A stretch of 64,000 nt of DNA, from positions 2,604,001-2,668,000 of the forward strand of contig NZ_CP042433.1 of the NCBI RefSeq assembly GCF_007970805.1. The letters are read 5' to 3'. The notes below the pieces were generated by a model. It worked only from the letters and a program-made list of their open reading frames with translations. It was not told where the DNA came from and searched no databases. The position numbers and the translations under genes are program-made. Positions 45,490-54,027 of this stretch are shown one piece after another. Numbering within the stretch: the stretch's first letter is position 1; every line of letters starts with the position of its first letter. Source of the stretch: Flavisolibacter ginsenosidimutans. Its GTDB lineage: Bacteria > Bacteroidota > Bacteroidia > Chitinophagales > Chitinophagaceae.

Positions 45490-46281
45490 TTATTCGTTTG
45501 CGTAAGCAATGGGCAAGCGCTCCGCCACAATCTCCGATCTTGCGCTGATGTTGTTTTCAGAAATGGTTTCTCCCGGCTGAAGATAGGTTTTCCAGAAACC
45601 GGGCTTCTTTGTATAAAACTGCCAGCTATACGAGCGGCCGTCTTCATCCAAAAAATAAGGCTGCCATTCTTCGCGGCTCCGGTCTTGTTTTACAGCGTAG
45701 AAAAAAGCGAGGCCAAGCGGCAGCGACAAAGGCACGGCAACGCTATATTCTTCCGGTATCTCATCGCCGTTCAGCACCACAATGCGCAACGGCTTTTTTT
45801 CGAGATAAGCAAAAGGCGCTTCCTCCGGAATTGCACTGTCGTATTGCCAAACGGGTTTTGGCGCAACGGCCAGTAAACGAAACAGGCGCCAGGCTTCTGC
45901 AACGGTGCAGGGCAAAAGAAAAGCACCCGCAAAAGCAAACAAGTCCGCAACGTTCAACGTCTTTGTTAAGTAGCATGCAAGGCCGGTAATCACCAAAAGA
46001 GCAAAGGCAAAGAACAAAGCCGTACGGAAGGCTTCACCCTTTGCAAAACTGCGCCGCCACTGTACGGCGATTGCGTAAACAAAACCCAGCAAAAGAAAGC
46101 CAATCAGTTGTAACAACGCAAGCGAACCGCTTTTGTAAAAGAGCGGGGCGCAACCCAGGGCCAAGCCGGCAACAAACAAAAGCAGCGGAAGAAAAAGATT
46201 CCCTTTCGCGGTTTGCACCGTTTCTTCTTCTGTACCGTCGGCATAAGGTTGTTCAACTGCTTGTTCGTTTGGATGCAACAT
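45490..46281 (-). CDS. TssN-like membrane protein
   Basis: A 263-residue protein with four transmembrane segments (about residues 30-47, 53-73, 86-105 and 112-130) and a cytoplasmic C-terminal domain. That domain (PLRIVVLNGDEIP ... PLGLAFFYAV ... YSWQFYTKKPGFWKTYLQPG, then ISENNISARSEIVAERL) agrees in layout with the C-terminal domain of TssN, a component of the Bacteroidota T6SS-iii. The start codon overlaps the stop of the preceding gene by one base (TAATG), a sign of translational coupling. No contractile sheath, tube, baseplate or ClpV gene is nearby, so either the apparatus is encoded elsewhere or the pair has another use. Confidence 0.6.
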   Translation of the reverse strand: MLHPNEQAVEQPYADGTEEETVQTAKGNLFLPLLLFVAGLALGCAPLFYKSGSLALLQLIGFLLLGFVYAIAVQWRRSFAKGEAFRTALFFAFALLVITGLACYLTKTLNVADLFAFAGAFLLPCTVAEAWRLFRLLAVAPKPVWQYDSAIPEEAPFAYLEKKPLRIVVLNGDEIPEEYSVAVPLSLPLGLAFFYAVKQDRSREEWQPYFLDEDGRSYSWQFYTKKPGFWKTYLQPGETISENNISARSEIVAERLPIAYANE

Positions 46282-47120
46282 TACCGGGTCGTTGTTTCAG
46301 GGGTGGATGATTTTAATTTCAGTTGCTCTTTGTTACGCACCACTACCGAAGGCGTATCGTCGCGCAACTCCAACACGCCGGTTACGCAAACATCCTGGTT
46401 CAGGAAAATTTTTTCCGGCGCGTCGCCAAATTTCAGGCGGTCTTCGGGCCCGATGATGACGTGCACAATTGGCTCACTGAAATCGGCCTGCAATTCCAAC
46501 ACCGCAATCCCTTTGTTTGAGGCGGCATTGTAACGGTAGTTGTACGTTTTGCTGCAAAACTGCACCGAATCGCCAATGTGCCCCGCCACGTCTTTAGCGT
46601 TTATCTGTTGCAAGAACTTCACCTTCGTTTCATTTTTTAATTCTTTCAAAAAAAGAGCACTTGCCTTTTGCAATTTGCCGGCGTATTCTTTCGGGATGCG
46701 CACCTCCGATGATTCTTTAAAACTGAACTTGCGAAGGCCCAGTAATTCGTTGCGGGTAAGGGCTTGCAAGGCCGCTTCGGTAATGCGATAGCGGTGCTTG
46801 TACGTGCTTTGCGGCACGCCAGGCTCAAAGGTTTGCAATCCGGTTGAGACAACACTTACCGAACTGTCGTTTGCAAAAAGAAAGAGGAGTTCGTTGCCTT
46901 CATCAACAGTGGTAGCGCCCCAACCCGCTCCTTTTAGTTCAACAAAAAGGTCCGGCGCAAGCGAAGAAAACGTAAGGGTTAATTTAGACGGAGAAGAAAG
47001 AAGCGTCAAGGGTTCCATCTCAATGCGCTGCTTTTTGAGAAAGACATCGTACTGCGCGAGTTTAACGCCCTGCGCGGCGCAGGCAAAGGGCAGGAAAAGA
47101 AAAAACAGGAACCGCTTCAT
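46281..47120 (-). CDS. Exported protein with OB-fold-like C-terminus, in TssN/TssO-like operon
   Basis: A 279-residue protein with a signal peptide (MKRFLFFLFLPFACAAQG). The N-terminal part (MEPLTLLSSPSKLTLTFSSL, then LTRNELLGLRKFSFKESSEV) is a beta-rich domain of unknown kind. The C-terminal part, about residues 180-265 (INAKDVAGHIGDSVQFCSKT ... VLELQADFSEPIVHVIIGPE ... FLNQDVCVTGVLELRDDTPS), has the pattern of an OB-fold nucleic-acid-binding-like domain found in many secreted Bacteroidota proteins. It is the first gene of the operon. No T6SS-specific assignment is made. Confidence 0.65.
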   Translation of the reverse strand: MKRFLFFLFLPFACAAQGVKLAQYDVFLKKQRIEMEPLTLLSSPSKLTLTFSSLAPDLFVELKGAGWGATTVDEGNELLFLFANDSSVSVVSTGLQTFEPGVPQSTYKHRYRITEAALQALTRNELLGLRKFSFKESSEVRIPKEYAGKLQKASALFLKELKNETKVKFLQQINAKDVAGHIGDSVQFCSKTYNYRYNAASNKGIAVLELQADFSEPIVHVIIGPEDRLKFGDAPEKIFLNQDVCVTGVLELRDDTPSVVVRNKEQLKLKSSTPETTTR

Positions 47121-47314
47121 TTCAGGTTTTTATTGTTTAGCAAGGTTTTTTCGCGAGGTAATGGATTAGCGCTTTTCAGGCATAAATTAAATGGCTTTGC
47201 AAAGAAGGTTGGATCGTGGCTTTGGAACGTTCAAAAGCAGGCACGCAACGCAAGATAACAAGCTCTCATTAATTGCAGTCCTAACTGAAAATAATAAAAA
47301 TTTCCCGCGCTGCG

Positions 47315-48160
47315 TTACCGCGAATAATCGCGACTCATCCAGCCGGCAAGTTTTCTAAAAAAGGCGCTGTATTCCTGCACAAGATTTTCGCCCCAGCTAA
47401 AGTCATCTTTGTAAAGATTCAGGGCTTGTGCTAACAAATTGTACGCCGTTGCCGCTTCGGCTTCGTTGTAAAAAAGATTGACAAAGGCAACGGGCATTTC
47501 AGTTTTTAAACCCATGCCGTGTTGATAATAACGAAAAGGCAAAGGCACCCGTCCCGGTGCAAAATAGGCCGACGATTTTCCAACGAGATCAAAATAATCG
47601 GCGTAATAATTCAGCATGGCCGCAAGGCGTTTTTTTATTGCTATGATTGATTGCAGTGATAAAGGTATTTTTCGCCAGGCATTGGCTTCGCTTGAAAACA
47701 ATTTTGCAACGAGGCTGTCTTCTTCAAGCCTTTTCAAGTGCCAGACAACTTTGATTTTTTCGTTCTGAAGCGGCAGGTATTGCGTTAAAAGCAATTCGCT
47801 GTCCTTCAAGTTTGTCAAAGCCGTGTTGAAGGGATTGAAGCCTTTACCCGCTTCACGGATCTTCAACAAACTGTCTTGCGAAATCATCCATTTGCCCGGC
47901 GGCTTTTCCAGGCTGTCAATTTCTTTGAAAGAACCGTTTGCGTCAAGCGTTATCAGTTTAAGTCCGTAAAGCGCAAGAATTGAATCCTGGTATTTTGCGT
48001 ACACTTCGCGTTGATGCGCGGTAGTTAACCGGTGATCGGGATAAAGAATCAGCCAGTTGCCCGCAAGTGATTTTGCCAGGTCTTTTTCGGACGTGCCGCA
48101 TGAAGAAAAAAAGGTGCAGAATAAGGTCAGGCAAAAAATGACCGGCTTTGCAATTCTCAT
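47315..48160 (-). CDS. Lipoprotein of unknown function
   Basis: A 281-residue predicted lipoprotein. The signal ends at lipobox Cys21 (CTFFSSCGTSEKD). The first part (SLAGNWLILYPDH ... ITLDANGSFKEIDSLEKPPGKW) resembles lipocalin-like small beta-barrel lipoproteins that begin with GxW. The second half is helical (IIAIKKRLAAMLNYYADYFD, NLFYNEAEAATAYNLLAQAL). The start at 48160 places the signal correctly; the longer frame to 48274 adds no feature. It stands divergent to rlmH, sharing the 156 bp between their start codons. Function unknown. Confidence 0.75.
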   Translation of the reverse strand: MRIAKPVIFCLTLFCTFFSSCGTSEKDLAKSLAGNWLILYPDHRLTTAHQREVYAKYQDSILALYGLKLITLDANGSFKEIDSLEKPPGKWMISQDSLLKIREAGKGFNPFNTALTNLKDSELLLTQYLPLQNEKIKVVWHLKRLEEDSLVAKLFSSEANAWRKIPLSLQSIIAIKKRLAAMLNYYADYFDLVGKSSAYFAPGRVPLPFRYYQHGMGLKTEMPVAFVNLFYNEAEAATAYNLLAQALNLYKDDFSWGENLVQEYSAFFRKLAGWMSRDYSR

Positions 48161-48316
48161 AAAAACGAAAAATACAAAAGCGCAGGATTTGTGCAAGAAA
48201 TTATCAAAGGAAACAAAGCAGTTCAACTGATGTTGTGCGTGAAAAGGCTTGTGCAAAAAAGAGTAGTATTGCAAACAGCCGTTTCTGCGATGCGGAGCGA
48301 AGGCTTAAACATCATC

Positions 48317-48790
48317 ATGAAAATTTCTTTCTGGTCCATTGGAAAAGTACACGAAGCTTACGCGAAGGAAGGCATCGAAGAATTTACCAAACGTCTTTCA
48401 AAATATTTTACCGTGCAATGGAACATCATTGCACCGCCGAAAAACGCCGCCAACTTATCGGAAACGGATTTAAAAATCCGTGAAGCAGAACTCGTTTTAA
48501 ACTTGTTGAAAGAAGGCGACTACTTGGTAGCGCTTGATGAAAGAGGAAAAGATTTTACATCAGAAGACTTGGCAAAGTTTATTCAGCAGCGGGCGAACGA
48601 AAGCACGAAAAACCTTGTGTTTTTAATCGGCGGTGCTTACGGTCTTGACGAAAAAGTTTTGAAAGCGGCAAAGCAGCAATGGTCGCTTTCGAAGCTTACG
48701 TTTCCGCATCAACTGGTGCGCTTGATTTTAGCCGAACAAGTTTACCGGGCCTGCACTATTTTGCAAAACGAAAAATATCATCACGGTTAG
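48317..48790 (+). CDS. rlmH: 23S rRNA (pseudouridine1915-N3)-methyltransferase RlmH
   Basis: A 157-residue SPOUT methyltransferase, matching the family length. It uses S-adenosylmethionine to methylate pseudouridine 1915 in helix 69 of 23S rRNA. The landmarks are the N-terminal KISFWSIGKVHEAYAKEGIE, ALDERGKDFTSEDLA, the knot motif VFLIGGAYGLDEKVL, and the C-terminal SLSKLTFPHQLVRLILAEQV followed by YRA. The start at 48317 begins with MKISFWSIGK as the family does; the frame is open further upstream. It is followed by a rhomboid gene 41 bp downstream. Confidence 0.96.
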   Translation: MKISFWSIGKVHEAYAKEGIEEFTKRLSKYFTVQWNIIAPPKNAANLSETDLKIREAELVLNLLKEGDYLVALDERGKDFTSEDLAKFIQQRANESTKNLVFLIGGAYGLDEKVLKAAKQQWSLSKLTFPHQLVRLILAEQVYRACTILQNEKYHHG

Positions 48791-48831
48791 CGATTAGCAA
48801 TCGGCAATCAGAAATCAGTCATTCGAAATTC

Positions 48832-49488
48832 ATGCAACTTTCCATCACCATTATTCTCGTCATCATCACCGCGCTTGTTTCCATCAGCGGCTTTAGCAGT
48901 CAAAAAATCATTGACGATTTAATTTTTTATCCGCCTGCCGTTAGCCGCCGCGGACAGTGGTACCGCTTTTTCAGTTCGGGGCTGATACACGCCGATTACG
49001 GGCATCTTATTTTCAACATGCTGGCACTTTATCTTTTTGGGCGTTCGGTGGAAGATGCCTTTGTAGAATTGTTTGGCGATACGGGCCGTTACATTTATTT
49101 GGGCATGTACGTGTCGGCGCTGCTCGTGTCTTTGCTGCCCACATACTTTCGAAATAAAGACAGTTATCAGTACCGCAGCCTCGGCGCATCGGGGGCCGTG
49201 AGTGCCGTTATTTTTGCGGGCCTGATGTTATCGCCTGGAACCGAAGTCTATCTTTTCTTCGTTCCCATTCCCATTCCGGGTTTCATTTTTGCGCCGCTCT
49301 ATTTGCTCGTCTCCTTTTATCTTGATCGTCGCGGCCGCGACAACATCAATCACTCGGCGCACATTTGGGGCTCCATTTACGGATTGGTGTTTGTCATTTT
49401 TGTTTCGCGGCTGGTGGGCTACAACGCTATCGAAGCCGCCATTGAGCACATCAAATTTTACATGAAACTTAAAGGCTGGACACACTGA
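48832..49488 (+). CDS. Rhomboid-family intramembrane serine protease
   Basis: A 218-residue membrane protein with about six hydrophobic segments. Catalytic Ser120 is in the GxSG motif SLGASGAVSAV and catalytic His177 in INHSAHIWGSIYGLV. The conserved SSGLIHADYGHLIFNMLALY in transmembrane segment 2 also fits. Rhomboids cut substrate membrane proteins within the bilayer; substrates are unknown. The start at 48832 begins the first hydrophobic helix (SITIILVIITALVSISG). Its end overlaps the convergent tilS gene by 20 bp. Confidence 0.9.
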   Translation: MQLSITIILVIITALVSISGFSSQKIIDDLIFYPPAVSRRGQWYRFFSSGLIHADYGHLIFNMLALYLFGRSVEDAFVELFGDTGRYIYLGMYVSALLVSLLPTYFRNKDSYQYRSLGASGAVSAVIFAGLMLSPGTEVYLFFVPIPIPGFIFAPLYLLVSFYLDRRGRDNINHSAHIWGSIYGLVFVIFVSRLVGYNAIEAAIEHIKFYMKLKGWTH

Positions 49489-50797
49489 TTTGCAAAACTT
49501 CTTTTGTGCTGTCGGTAAGCTTAAAACGGTCGTCAATGCGGTGGCCAACGATCCATACAATGCGCTTGTGCGATTCAAGCACCCAAACTTTTTCCTTTTC
49601 GGTTTTGGAAAGTTTCTGATCAATGAAGAAGCGGGCCAGCTTCTTTTTTTTCTTCATGCCCAAGGGGTAGAAATAATCTCCGGCTTTCCATTTGCGCAGC
49701 ACAAGCGGGAAAGCAATTTCTTTTGCGTCAAGTTGTGCAACGAGGGGTGAAGTGTCAAGCGAAAATTTTTCACGAGAGATGAACTTTAGTTTCAATTGAC
49801 CGTTGCCGAAACGAGCAAGACTGTCTTCTTTTTCAATGACGATGATTTGCGCTGCAGTGTTTGTGGGTGCAATGATGAACCAGGCGCGGTGACGAATGAT
49901 GCGGTACTCTTTGTTGGCAATGTATTTTCCCGATTCGGCCTTGGTAAGTTTCAGCACTTCGTCAACAGCGGTTTCACTGAAGCCAAAATCTTTGATGATT
50001 TCGTAAATGAGCGAGGTGTCTTTGTACTTCATCAGCTTCAGCACCGGAATGTGAATTTCTTCTCCTCTCACCTCGCAAACTTTCTTTTTCAAGTCAGCCA
50101 TCAATTCTTTGTAAAGAAGATTCGTTTGTTGAAAGCGCTGAATGTTGTTCAACAAATTTTCATCTACTTGCGGAAAGACGCTTCGCAGTTGCGGAAGCAG
50201 TTCGTTGCGGAAAAAATTGCGGGTGTATTTGTTGGAAGCGTTGGACGAATCTTCCACCCATGATAAATTATTTTCCTTGGCAAAAGCTTCGATTTCTTTT
50301 CGTCGCATTTGCAACATCGGCCGCAGGCAATGCGCTTCTTTTTTTTCTTTGGGCATACCGGTTAAGCCTTCCAATCCTGTTCCGCGAAAAAAATTCATCA
50401 GCAATGTTTCAATGTTGTCATCGGCATGATGTGCAAGCAAGGTATAAGCAAAACCGCCTTCATTTCGCAACTCTTCAAACCAGTTGTAACGCAGTTCTCT
50501 TGCCGCTTCCTGAACAGACAACTTTCTTTCACTTGCATAAGAAACCGTGTCAAAGTTTTGTACAAAAACATCAACCGAATATTTTTCTGCAAGACTTTTT
50601 ACAAAGGCTTCGTCGCGGTTGCTCTCCTCTCCTCTCAATCCAAAATTGCAATGCGCAATGGCAAAGTTCAATCCGGCCTGTTTGCTTAATTCGCAAAGCA
50701 CAACAGAATCTATACCGCCGCTAACGGCAAGCAAAAATTTATCCTTCGCAAGCGAAAGATTTTTTTTCTTGAAAACACGGATAAAGGTTTCGAGCAA
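49469..50797 (-). CDS. tilS: tRNA(Ile)-lysidine synthetase
   Basis: A 442-residue TilS, converting C34 of the CAU-anticodon tRNA-Ile to lysidine with ATP. The PP-loop ATPase motif SGGIDS is at residues 26-31 and is followed by IAHCNFGLRGEES and LLAHHADDNIETLLMNFFRG. The N-terminal catalytic domain continues to about residue 190 (SWVEDSSNASNKYTRNFFRN) and the C-terminal TilS domain ends the protein (LVLRKWKAGDYFYPLGMKKK, RIVWIVGHRIDDRFK). It is essential in most bacteria. It follows the TPR gene by 15 bp and overlaps the rhomboid gene at the 3' ends. Confidence 0.96.
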   Translation of the reverse strand: MLETFIRVFKKKNLSLAKDKFLLAVSGGIDSVVLCELSKQAGLNFAIAHCNFGLRGEESNRDEAFVKSLAEKYSVDVFVQNFDTVSYASERKLSVQEAARELRYNWFEELRNEGGFAYTLLAHHADDNIETLLMNFFRGTGLEGLTGMPKEKKEAHCLRPMLQMRRKEIEAFAKENNLSWVEDSSNASNKYTRNFFRNELLPQLRSVFPQVDENLLNNIQRFQQTNLLYKELMADLKKKVCEVRGEEIHIPVLKLMKYKDTSLIYEIIKDFGFSETAVDEVLKLTKAESGKYIANKEYRIIRHRAWFIIAPTNTAAQIIVIEKEDSLARFGNGQLKLKFISREKFSLDTSPLVAQLDAKEIAFPLVLRKWKAGDYFYPLGMKKKKKLARFFIDQKLSKTEKEKVWVLESHKRIVWIVGHRIDDRFKLTDSTKEVLQISVSSL

Positions 50798-50812
50798 GAG
50801 AAAGTATTGGAG

Positions 50813-51127
50813 TTAATAAATCAAATCTTCGTGCGCTGCCTGCAACTCGTTATACGCATGATTGTCGTTTGCCGCTTTTGCCACCCTCATTCCTTTTTCG
50901 TAAACCGCAACGGCTTCATCACGTTTGCCGTTTCGTTCCAGCAACTTCGCCAAATGATAGTATGAGCCAACATAATTTTCATTCGTTGCCAAAAGCGTTT
51001 CGAACAAGGCCTTCGCCGCAGCATCATCGCCAAGTTTTACGTACTCGAGCGCCAATGCGTGCTGCAAAAAAGCGTCCGCCGTATTTTGCGCCAATAACTC
51101 TTTTAATTTTTGAATTCGTTCCGTCAT
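50813..51127 (-). CDS. Small TPR-repeat protein
   Basis: A 104-residue protein composed almost entirely of tetratricopeptide-like helices. Two repeats are visible: DAFLQHALALEYVKLGDDAA followed by AKALFETLL, and YVGSYYHLAKLLERNGKRDE followed by AVAVYEKGM. It has no signal peptide and is probably a cytoplasmic protein-protein interaction module. It lies directly before tilS in the same operon; a connection with tRNA modification is not established. The start at 51127 (MTERIQKLKELL) is favoured over 51148. Confidence 0.8.
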   Translation of the reverse strand: MTERIQKLKELLAQNTADAFLQHALALEYVKLGDDAAAKALFETLLATNENYVGSYYHLAKLLERNGKRDEAVAVYEKGMRVAKAANDNHAYNELQAAHEDLIY

Positions 51128-51213
51128 TTTGATTCCGGTTTCCCGCACTTATATTTGCAAACAACAAACTTAGTTGCATAAGCAACTAATTAATTTACCC
51201 CTAAATTCGCGGT

Positions 51214-51951
51214 ATGAAGATTTTGGTTTGCATCAGCAAAACCCCCGATACGACGGCAAAAATAGCCTTCACCGACAACAACACGAAGTTTGCCGAAGCC
51301 GGCGTGCAGTGGATCATCAATCCTTACGACGAATGGTACGCACTGGTTCGCGCCATTGAGTTAAAAGAAGCCGATGCTTCCACAACCATTCATCTTGCCA
51401 CCGTTGGCGGCGCCGACGCAGAGCCAATCATTCGCAAAGCCTTGGCGCTTGGCGGCGACGAAGCTCACCGCGTCAACGCCGAGCCCACCGAAAGTTATTT
51501 TGTAGCCGCGCAACTGGCCGCAATCGCCAAAGGCTATGACCTCGTTTTACTGGGCAAAGAAACCATTGATTACAACGGCGGCGCGGTCGGCGGCATGTTG
51601 GCCGAGTTGCTTGACCTGCCTTACATCGCCAACGCTACAAACTTGCAAATTGCCGGCACAACGGCAACGGTAAAACGCGAAATTGAAGGCGGCGAAGAAA
51701 CGATTGAAGTTGCATTGCCAGTTGTCATTAGTTGCCAGAAAGGAATGGCCGAAGCCCGCATTCCCAACATGCGCGGCATTATGGCTGCGCGAACAAAACC
51801 GCTGAAAGTTGTGGAGCCTGCGAACATCGAAGCGATGACGCAATACACATCCTTCCAATTACCACCCGCTAAGGCCGGCGTCAAGCTTGTGTCTCCCGAC
51901 AACGTTGACGAACTCGTTCGCCTGCTGCACGAAGAAGCGAGAGCCATCTAA
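51214..51951 (+). CDS. etfB: Electron transfer flavoprotein, beta subunit
   Basis: A 245-residue EtfB. The N-terminus MKILVCISKTPDTTAKIAF and the ETF signature region YDLVLLGKETIDYNGGAVGG and LPVVISCQKGMAEARIPNMR are characteristic. EtfB binds AMP and shares the FAD domain with EtfA to carry electrons from acyl-CoA dehydrogenases to the quinone pool. EtfA follows 197 bp downstream, an unusually long gap for this gene pair, because a dispersed repeat and low-complexity sequence lie between them. Confidence 0.97.
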   Translation: MKILVCISKTPDTTAKIAFTDNNTKFAEAGVQWIINPYDEWYALVRAIELKEADASTTIHLATVGGADAEPIIRKALALGGDEAHRVNAEPTESYFVAAQLAAIAKGYDLVLLGKETIDYNGGAVGGMLAELLDLPYIANATNLQIAGTTATVKREIEGGEETIEVALPVVISCQKGMAEARIPNMRGIMAARTKPLKVVEPANIEAMTQYTSFQLPPAKAGVKLVSPDNVDELVRLLHEEARAI

Positions 51952-52010
51952 AATTCGGCAATCAGGCAATATGCCAATTAGCCAATGAAGTTCTTTTACA
52001 ACACACATAG

Positions 52011-52087
52011 ATTTTTGTAACCAACAACAGTGCTACTATACAGCTTTCGTTGCGTCGCACTCTTGTACGTTCGGTAAGTCTATTCAA
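52011..52087 (+). repeat. Dispersed intergenic repeat, copy e
   Basis: Fifth copy, between etfB and etfA. It has ATTTTTGTAACCAACAACAG (diverged 5' part), the core TTGCGTCGCACTCTTGTACG and the end TCGGTAAGTCTATTC shared with copy b. Confidence 0.75.
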
Positions 52088-52148
52088 CAAACAACGACAG
52101 GTGGTTTCATGGTCACATTGTCGAATTGTCAAATTATCAAATTGATTT

Positions 52149-53111
52149 ATGAGCGTTTTAATTTTTGTTGATCACCTCCACGGGCACATAAAAAAAGCCT
52201 CGCACGAAGCCCTGACTTACGGCGCCAAAATAGCCGAACAAACCGGCGACACCGCCGAAGCCGTTGTGCTCGGGAACGTAAGTGAAGATTTGGCCGCACT
52301 CGGACAACACGGCGTTAAAAAGGTACATCATGTGCAAAGCGATGCGTTGAACACATTCGACTCACAGGTTTATACGAAAGTCATTGCGCAAGTAGCCGAG
52401 CAATCAGGCGCGAAAGTGATTGTATTCTCCAACAACTCCAGCGGCAAGGCTTTAGCGCCGCGTGTGGCCGTTCGTTTAAAGGCGGGATTAGTTGCCGGCG
52501 CTACGGCACTACCCGACATCAGCAATGGCTTTGTGGTGCGCAAGGCCGTTTTCTCCGGTAAAGCTGTTGCCAACGTTGCCATTAAAACCGACGTGAAAGT
52601 GGTCTCGCTGAACGTAAACGCCTTCACCATTTCCACAAGCGAAGGCACAGCCGAAGTGGTTCCTTTCAACGCAACCGTTGATGCACCGAAAACAAAAATT
52701 GTCGGCTCAACAAAAACAAGCGGCAAGGTTTCGCTGACCGAAGCCGATGTGGTGGTAAGTGCTGGCCGCGGTTTGAAAGGCCCAGAGAACTGGAAGATGG
52801 TGGAAGACCTGGCTGACGAACTGGGCGCTGCGCTTGCGTGCAGCCGTCCCGTTGCCGATGCGCATTGGCGTCCGCACAACGAGCACGTTGGCCAAACCGG
52901 CATTGCCATTGCGCCCAATCTTTACATCGCCATCGGCATTAGCGGCGCCATTCAGCACTTGGCCGGCGTTAACCGCAGCAAGACGATAGTGGTCATCAAC
53001 AAAGATCCTGAAGCGCCGTTTTTCAAAGCTGCCGATTACGGCATTGTGGGTGATGCATTTGAAGTGGTGCCGAAAATTACCGAAGCAGTGAAGAAAATAA
53101 AAGGTCACTAA
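52149..53111 (+). CDS. etfA: Electron transfer flavoprotein, alpha subunit
   Basis: A 320-residue EtfA. The N-terminal domain starts SVLIFVDHLHGHIKKASHEA. The C-terminal FAD-binding domain contains VVSAGRGLKGPENWKMVEDL, SRPVADAHWRPHNEHVGQTG, IAIGISGAIQHLAGVNRSKT and VVINKDPEAPFFKAADYGIV, all typical. Together with EtfB it transfers electrons from flavoprotein dehydrogenases to ETF:quinone oxidoreductase. A hairpin terminator at 53127-53157 closes the unit. There is no acyl-CoA dehydrogenase gene in the window. Confidence 0.97.
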   Translation: MSVLIFVDHLHGHIKKASHEALTYGAKIAEQTGDTAEAVVLGNVSEDLAALGQHGVKKVHHVQSDALNTFDSQVYTKVIAQVAEQSGAKVIVFSNNSSGKALAPRVAVRLKAGLVAGATALPDISNGFVVRKAVFSGKAVANVAIKTDVKVVSLNVNAFTISTSEGTAEVVPFNATVDAPKTKIVGSTKTSGKVSLTEADVVVSAGRGLKGPENWKMVEDLADELGAALACSRPVADAHWRPHNEHVGQTGIAIAPNLYIAIGISGAIQHLAGVNRSKTIVVINKDPEAPFFKAADYGIVGDAFEVVPKITEAVKKIKGH

Positions 53112-53126
53112 GCAAGAACTTTTTTC

Positions 53127-53157
53127 AAAAGCGGAATGAATGCATCGTTCCGCTTTT
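53127..53157 (+). terminator. Terminator after etfA
   Basis: AAAAGCGGAA (53127-53136) pairs with TTCCGCTTTT (53148-53157) and is followed by TTGTTTT. It lies 15 bp after the etfA stop. Confidence 0.85.
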
Positions 53158-53270
53158 TGTTTTCGAAATTCAGGGTTATGACTTGCGGAAAAGCAACAGC
53201 ATACAATTTGCTGTCATAAATGATTCCTGCTTAATTTTGGCGCAATTTTGACACAGAGTAAGAGCCTGAT

Positions 53271-53876
53271 ATGAAAAAAATAGAACTGGAAATTGTGGCC
53301 CTTTCCCACAGCATTACGCAAACGCATTCGTATGCCGTGGTACTGGGCGAAGTGAACGGACTACGCCGATTGCCCATCGTCATCGGCGGCTTTGAAGCGC
53401 AGGCCATTGCGGTGGCGCTGGAAAAAATGCAGCCCAGCCGCCCGCTTACCCACGACCTGATGAAAAACTTCATGACGGCTTTCAACATCGAGCTTCACGA
53501 AATCATCATCTCCGATTTGCAGGAAGGCATTTTTTACTCCAAGCTCATTTGCTCCTCCGACCACGATACCATTGAAATTGACAGCCGAACCTCCGATGCG
53601 CTGGCGCTTGCGGTTCGCTTCGGTTGCCCGGTTTATACCTACGAACACATTTTGGAAAGCGCCGGCATTTTAATGGAAGACACCGGCGGCAAAGGCAAAA
53701 AGGGCCGCACCTCTACCATTACACAGCACGAAGAACAGCGCGGCGGCAAGGACGACCTCAAAACCATGTCGCTGGAAGATTTAAACACACTGCTCAACGA
53801 AGTGCTGGAGCAGGAAGATTACATACGTGCCATCGCCATCCGCGACGAGATCAACAGCCGGAACAAAGCCAGGTAA
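53271..53876 (+). CDS. Bifunctional nuclease (BFN/DUF151) family protein
   Basis: A 201-residue protein. The N-terminal BFN domain (about residues 1-130) contains VVLGEVNGLRRLPIVIGGFE, AIAVALEKMQPSRPLTHDL and IEIDSRTSDALALAVRFGCP, typical of the DUF151 family, members of which have been reported to act on DNA and RNA. A charged linker (GGKGKKGRTS) is followed by a short C-terminal helical pair (MSLEDLNTLLNEVLEQEDYI, AIAIRDEINSR) resembling the UVR interaction motif of UvrB/UvrC. This BFN-UVR arrangement is common in Bacteroidota. The cellular role is not well defined. Confidence 0.88.
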   Translation: MKKIELEIVALSHSITQTHSYAVVLGEVNGLRRLPIVIGGFEAQAIAVALEKMQPSRPLTHDLMKNFMTAFNIELHEIIISDLQEGIFYSKLICSSDHDTIEIDSRTSDALALAVRFGCPVYTYEHILESAGILMEDTGGKGKKGRTSTITQHEEQRGGKDDLKTMSLEDLNTLLNEVLEQEDYIRAIAIRDEINSRNKAR

Positions 53877-53885
53877 TCGTTTGTA

Positions 53886-54020
53886 ATTGGCGGTTTGTTG
53901 TTTGTGGTTTGCGAGACGAAAGCAAAGACTTCACTATCGTTTACTTTCTTTATTCAACAAGAGAAAATAATAAGCCAACCCCGCATAGCACGATAACTAC
54001 AAACCACCAACGACAAACCA
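53886..54020. repeat. Imperfect inverted low-complexity repeat between the BFN gene and ispE
   Basis: GCGGTTTGTTGTTTGTGGTT at the left end and the complement of ACCACCAACGACAAACC near 53998-54016 form an imperfect inverted pair, both built of GTTTG/GGTTT units. It fills most of the gap between the genes. It could fold into a large hairpin in the transcript. Confidence 0.4.
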
Positions 54021-54027
54021 TAAACCC

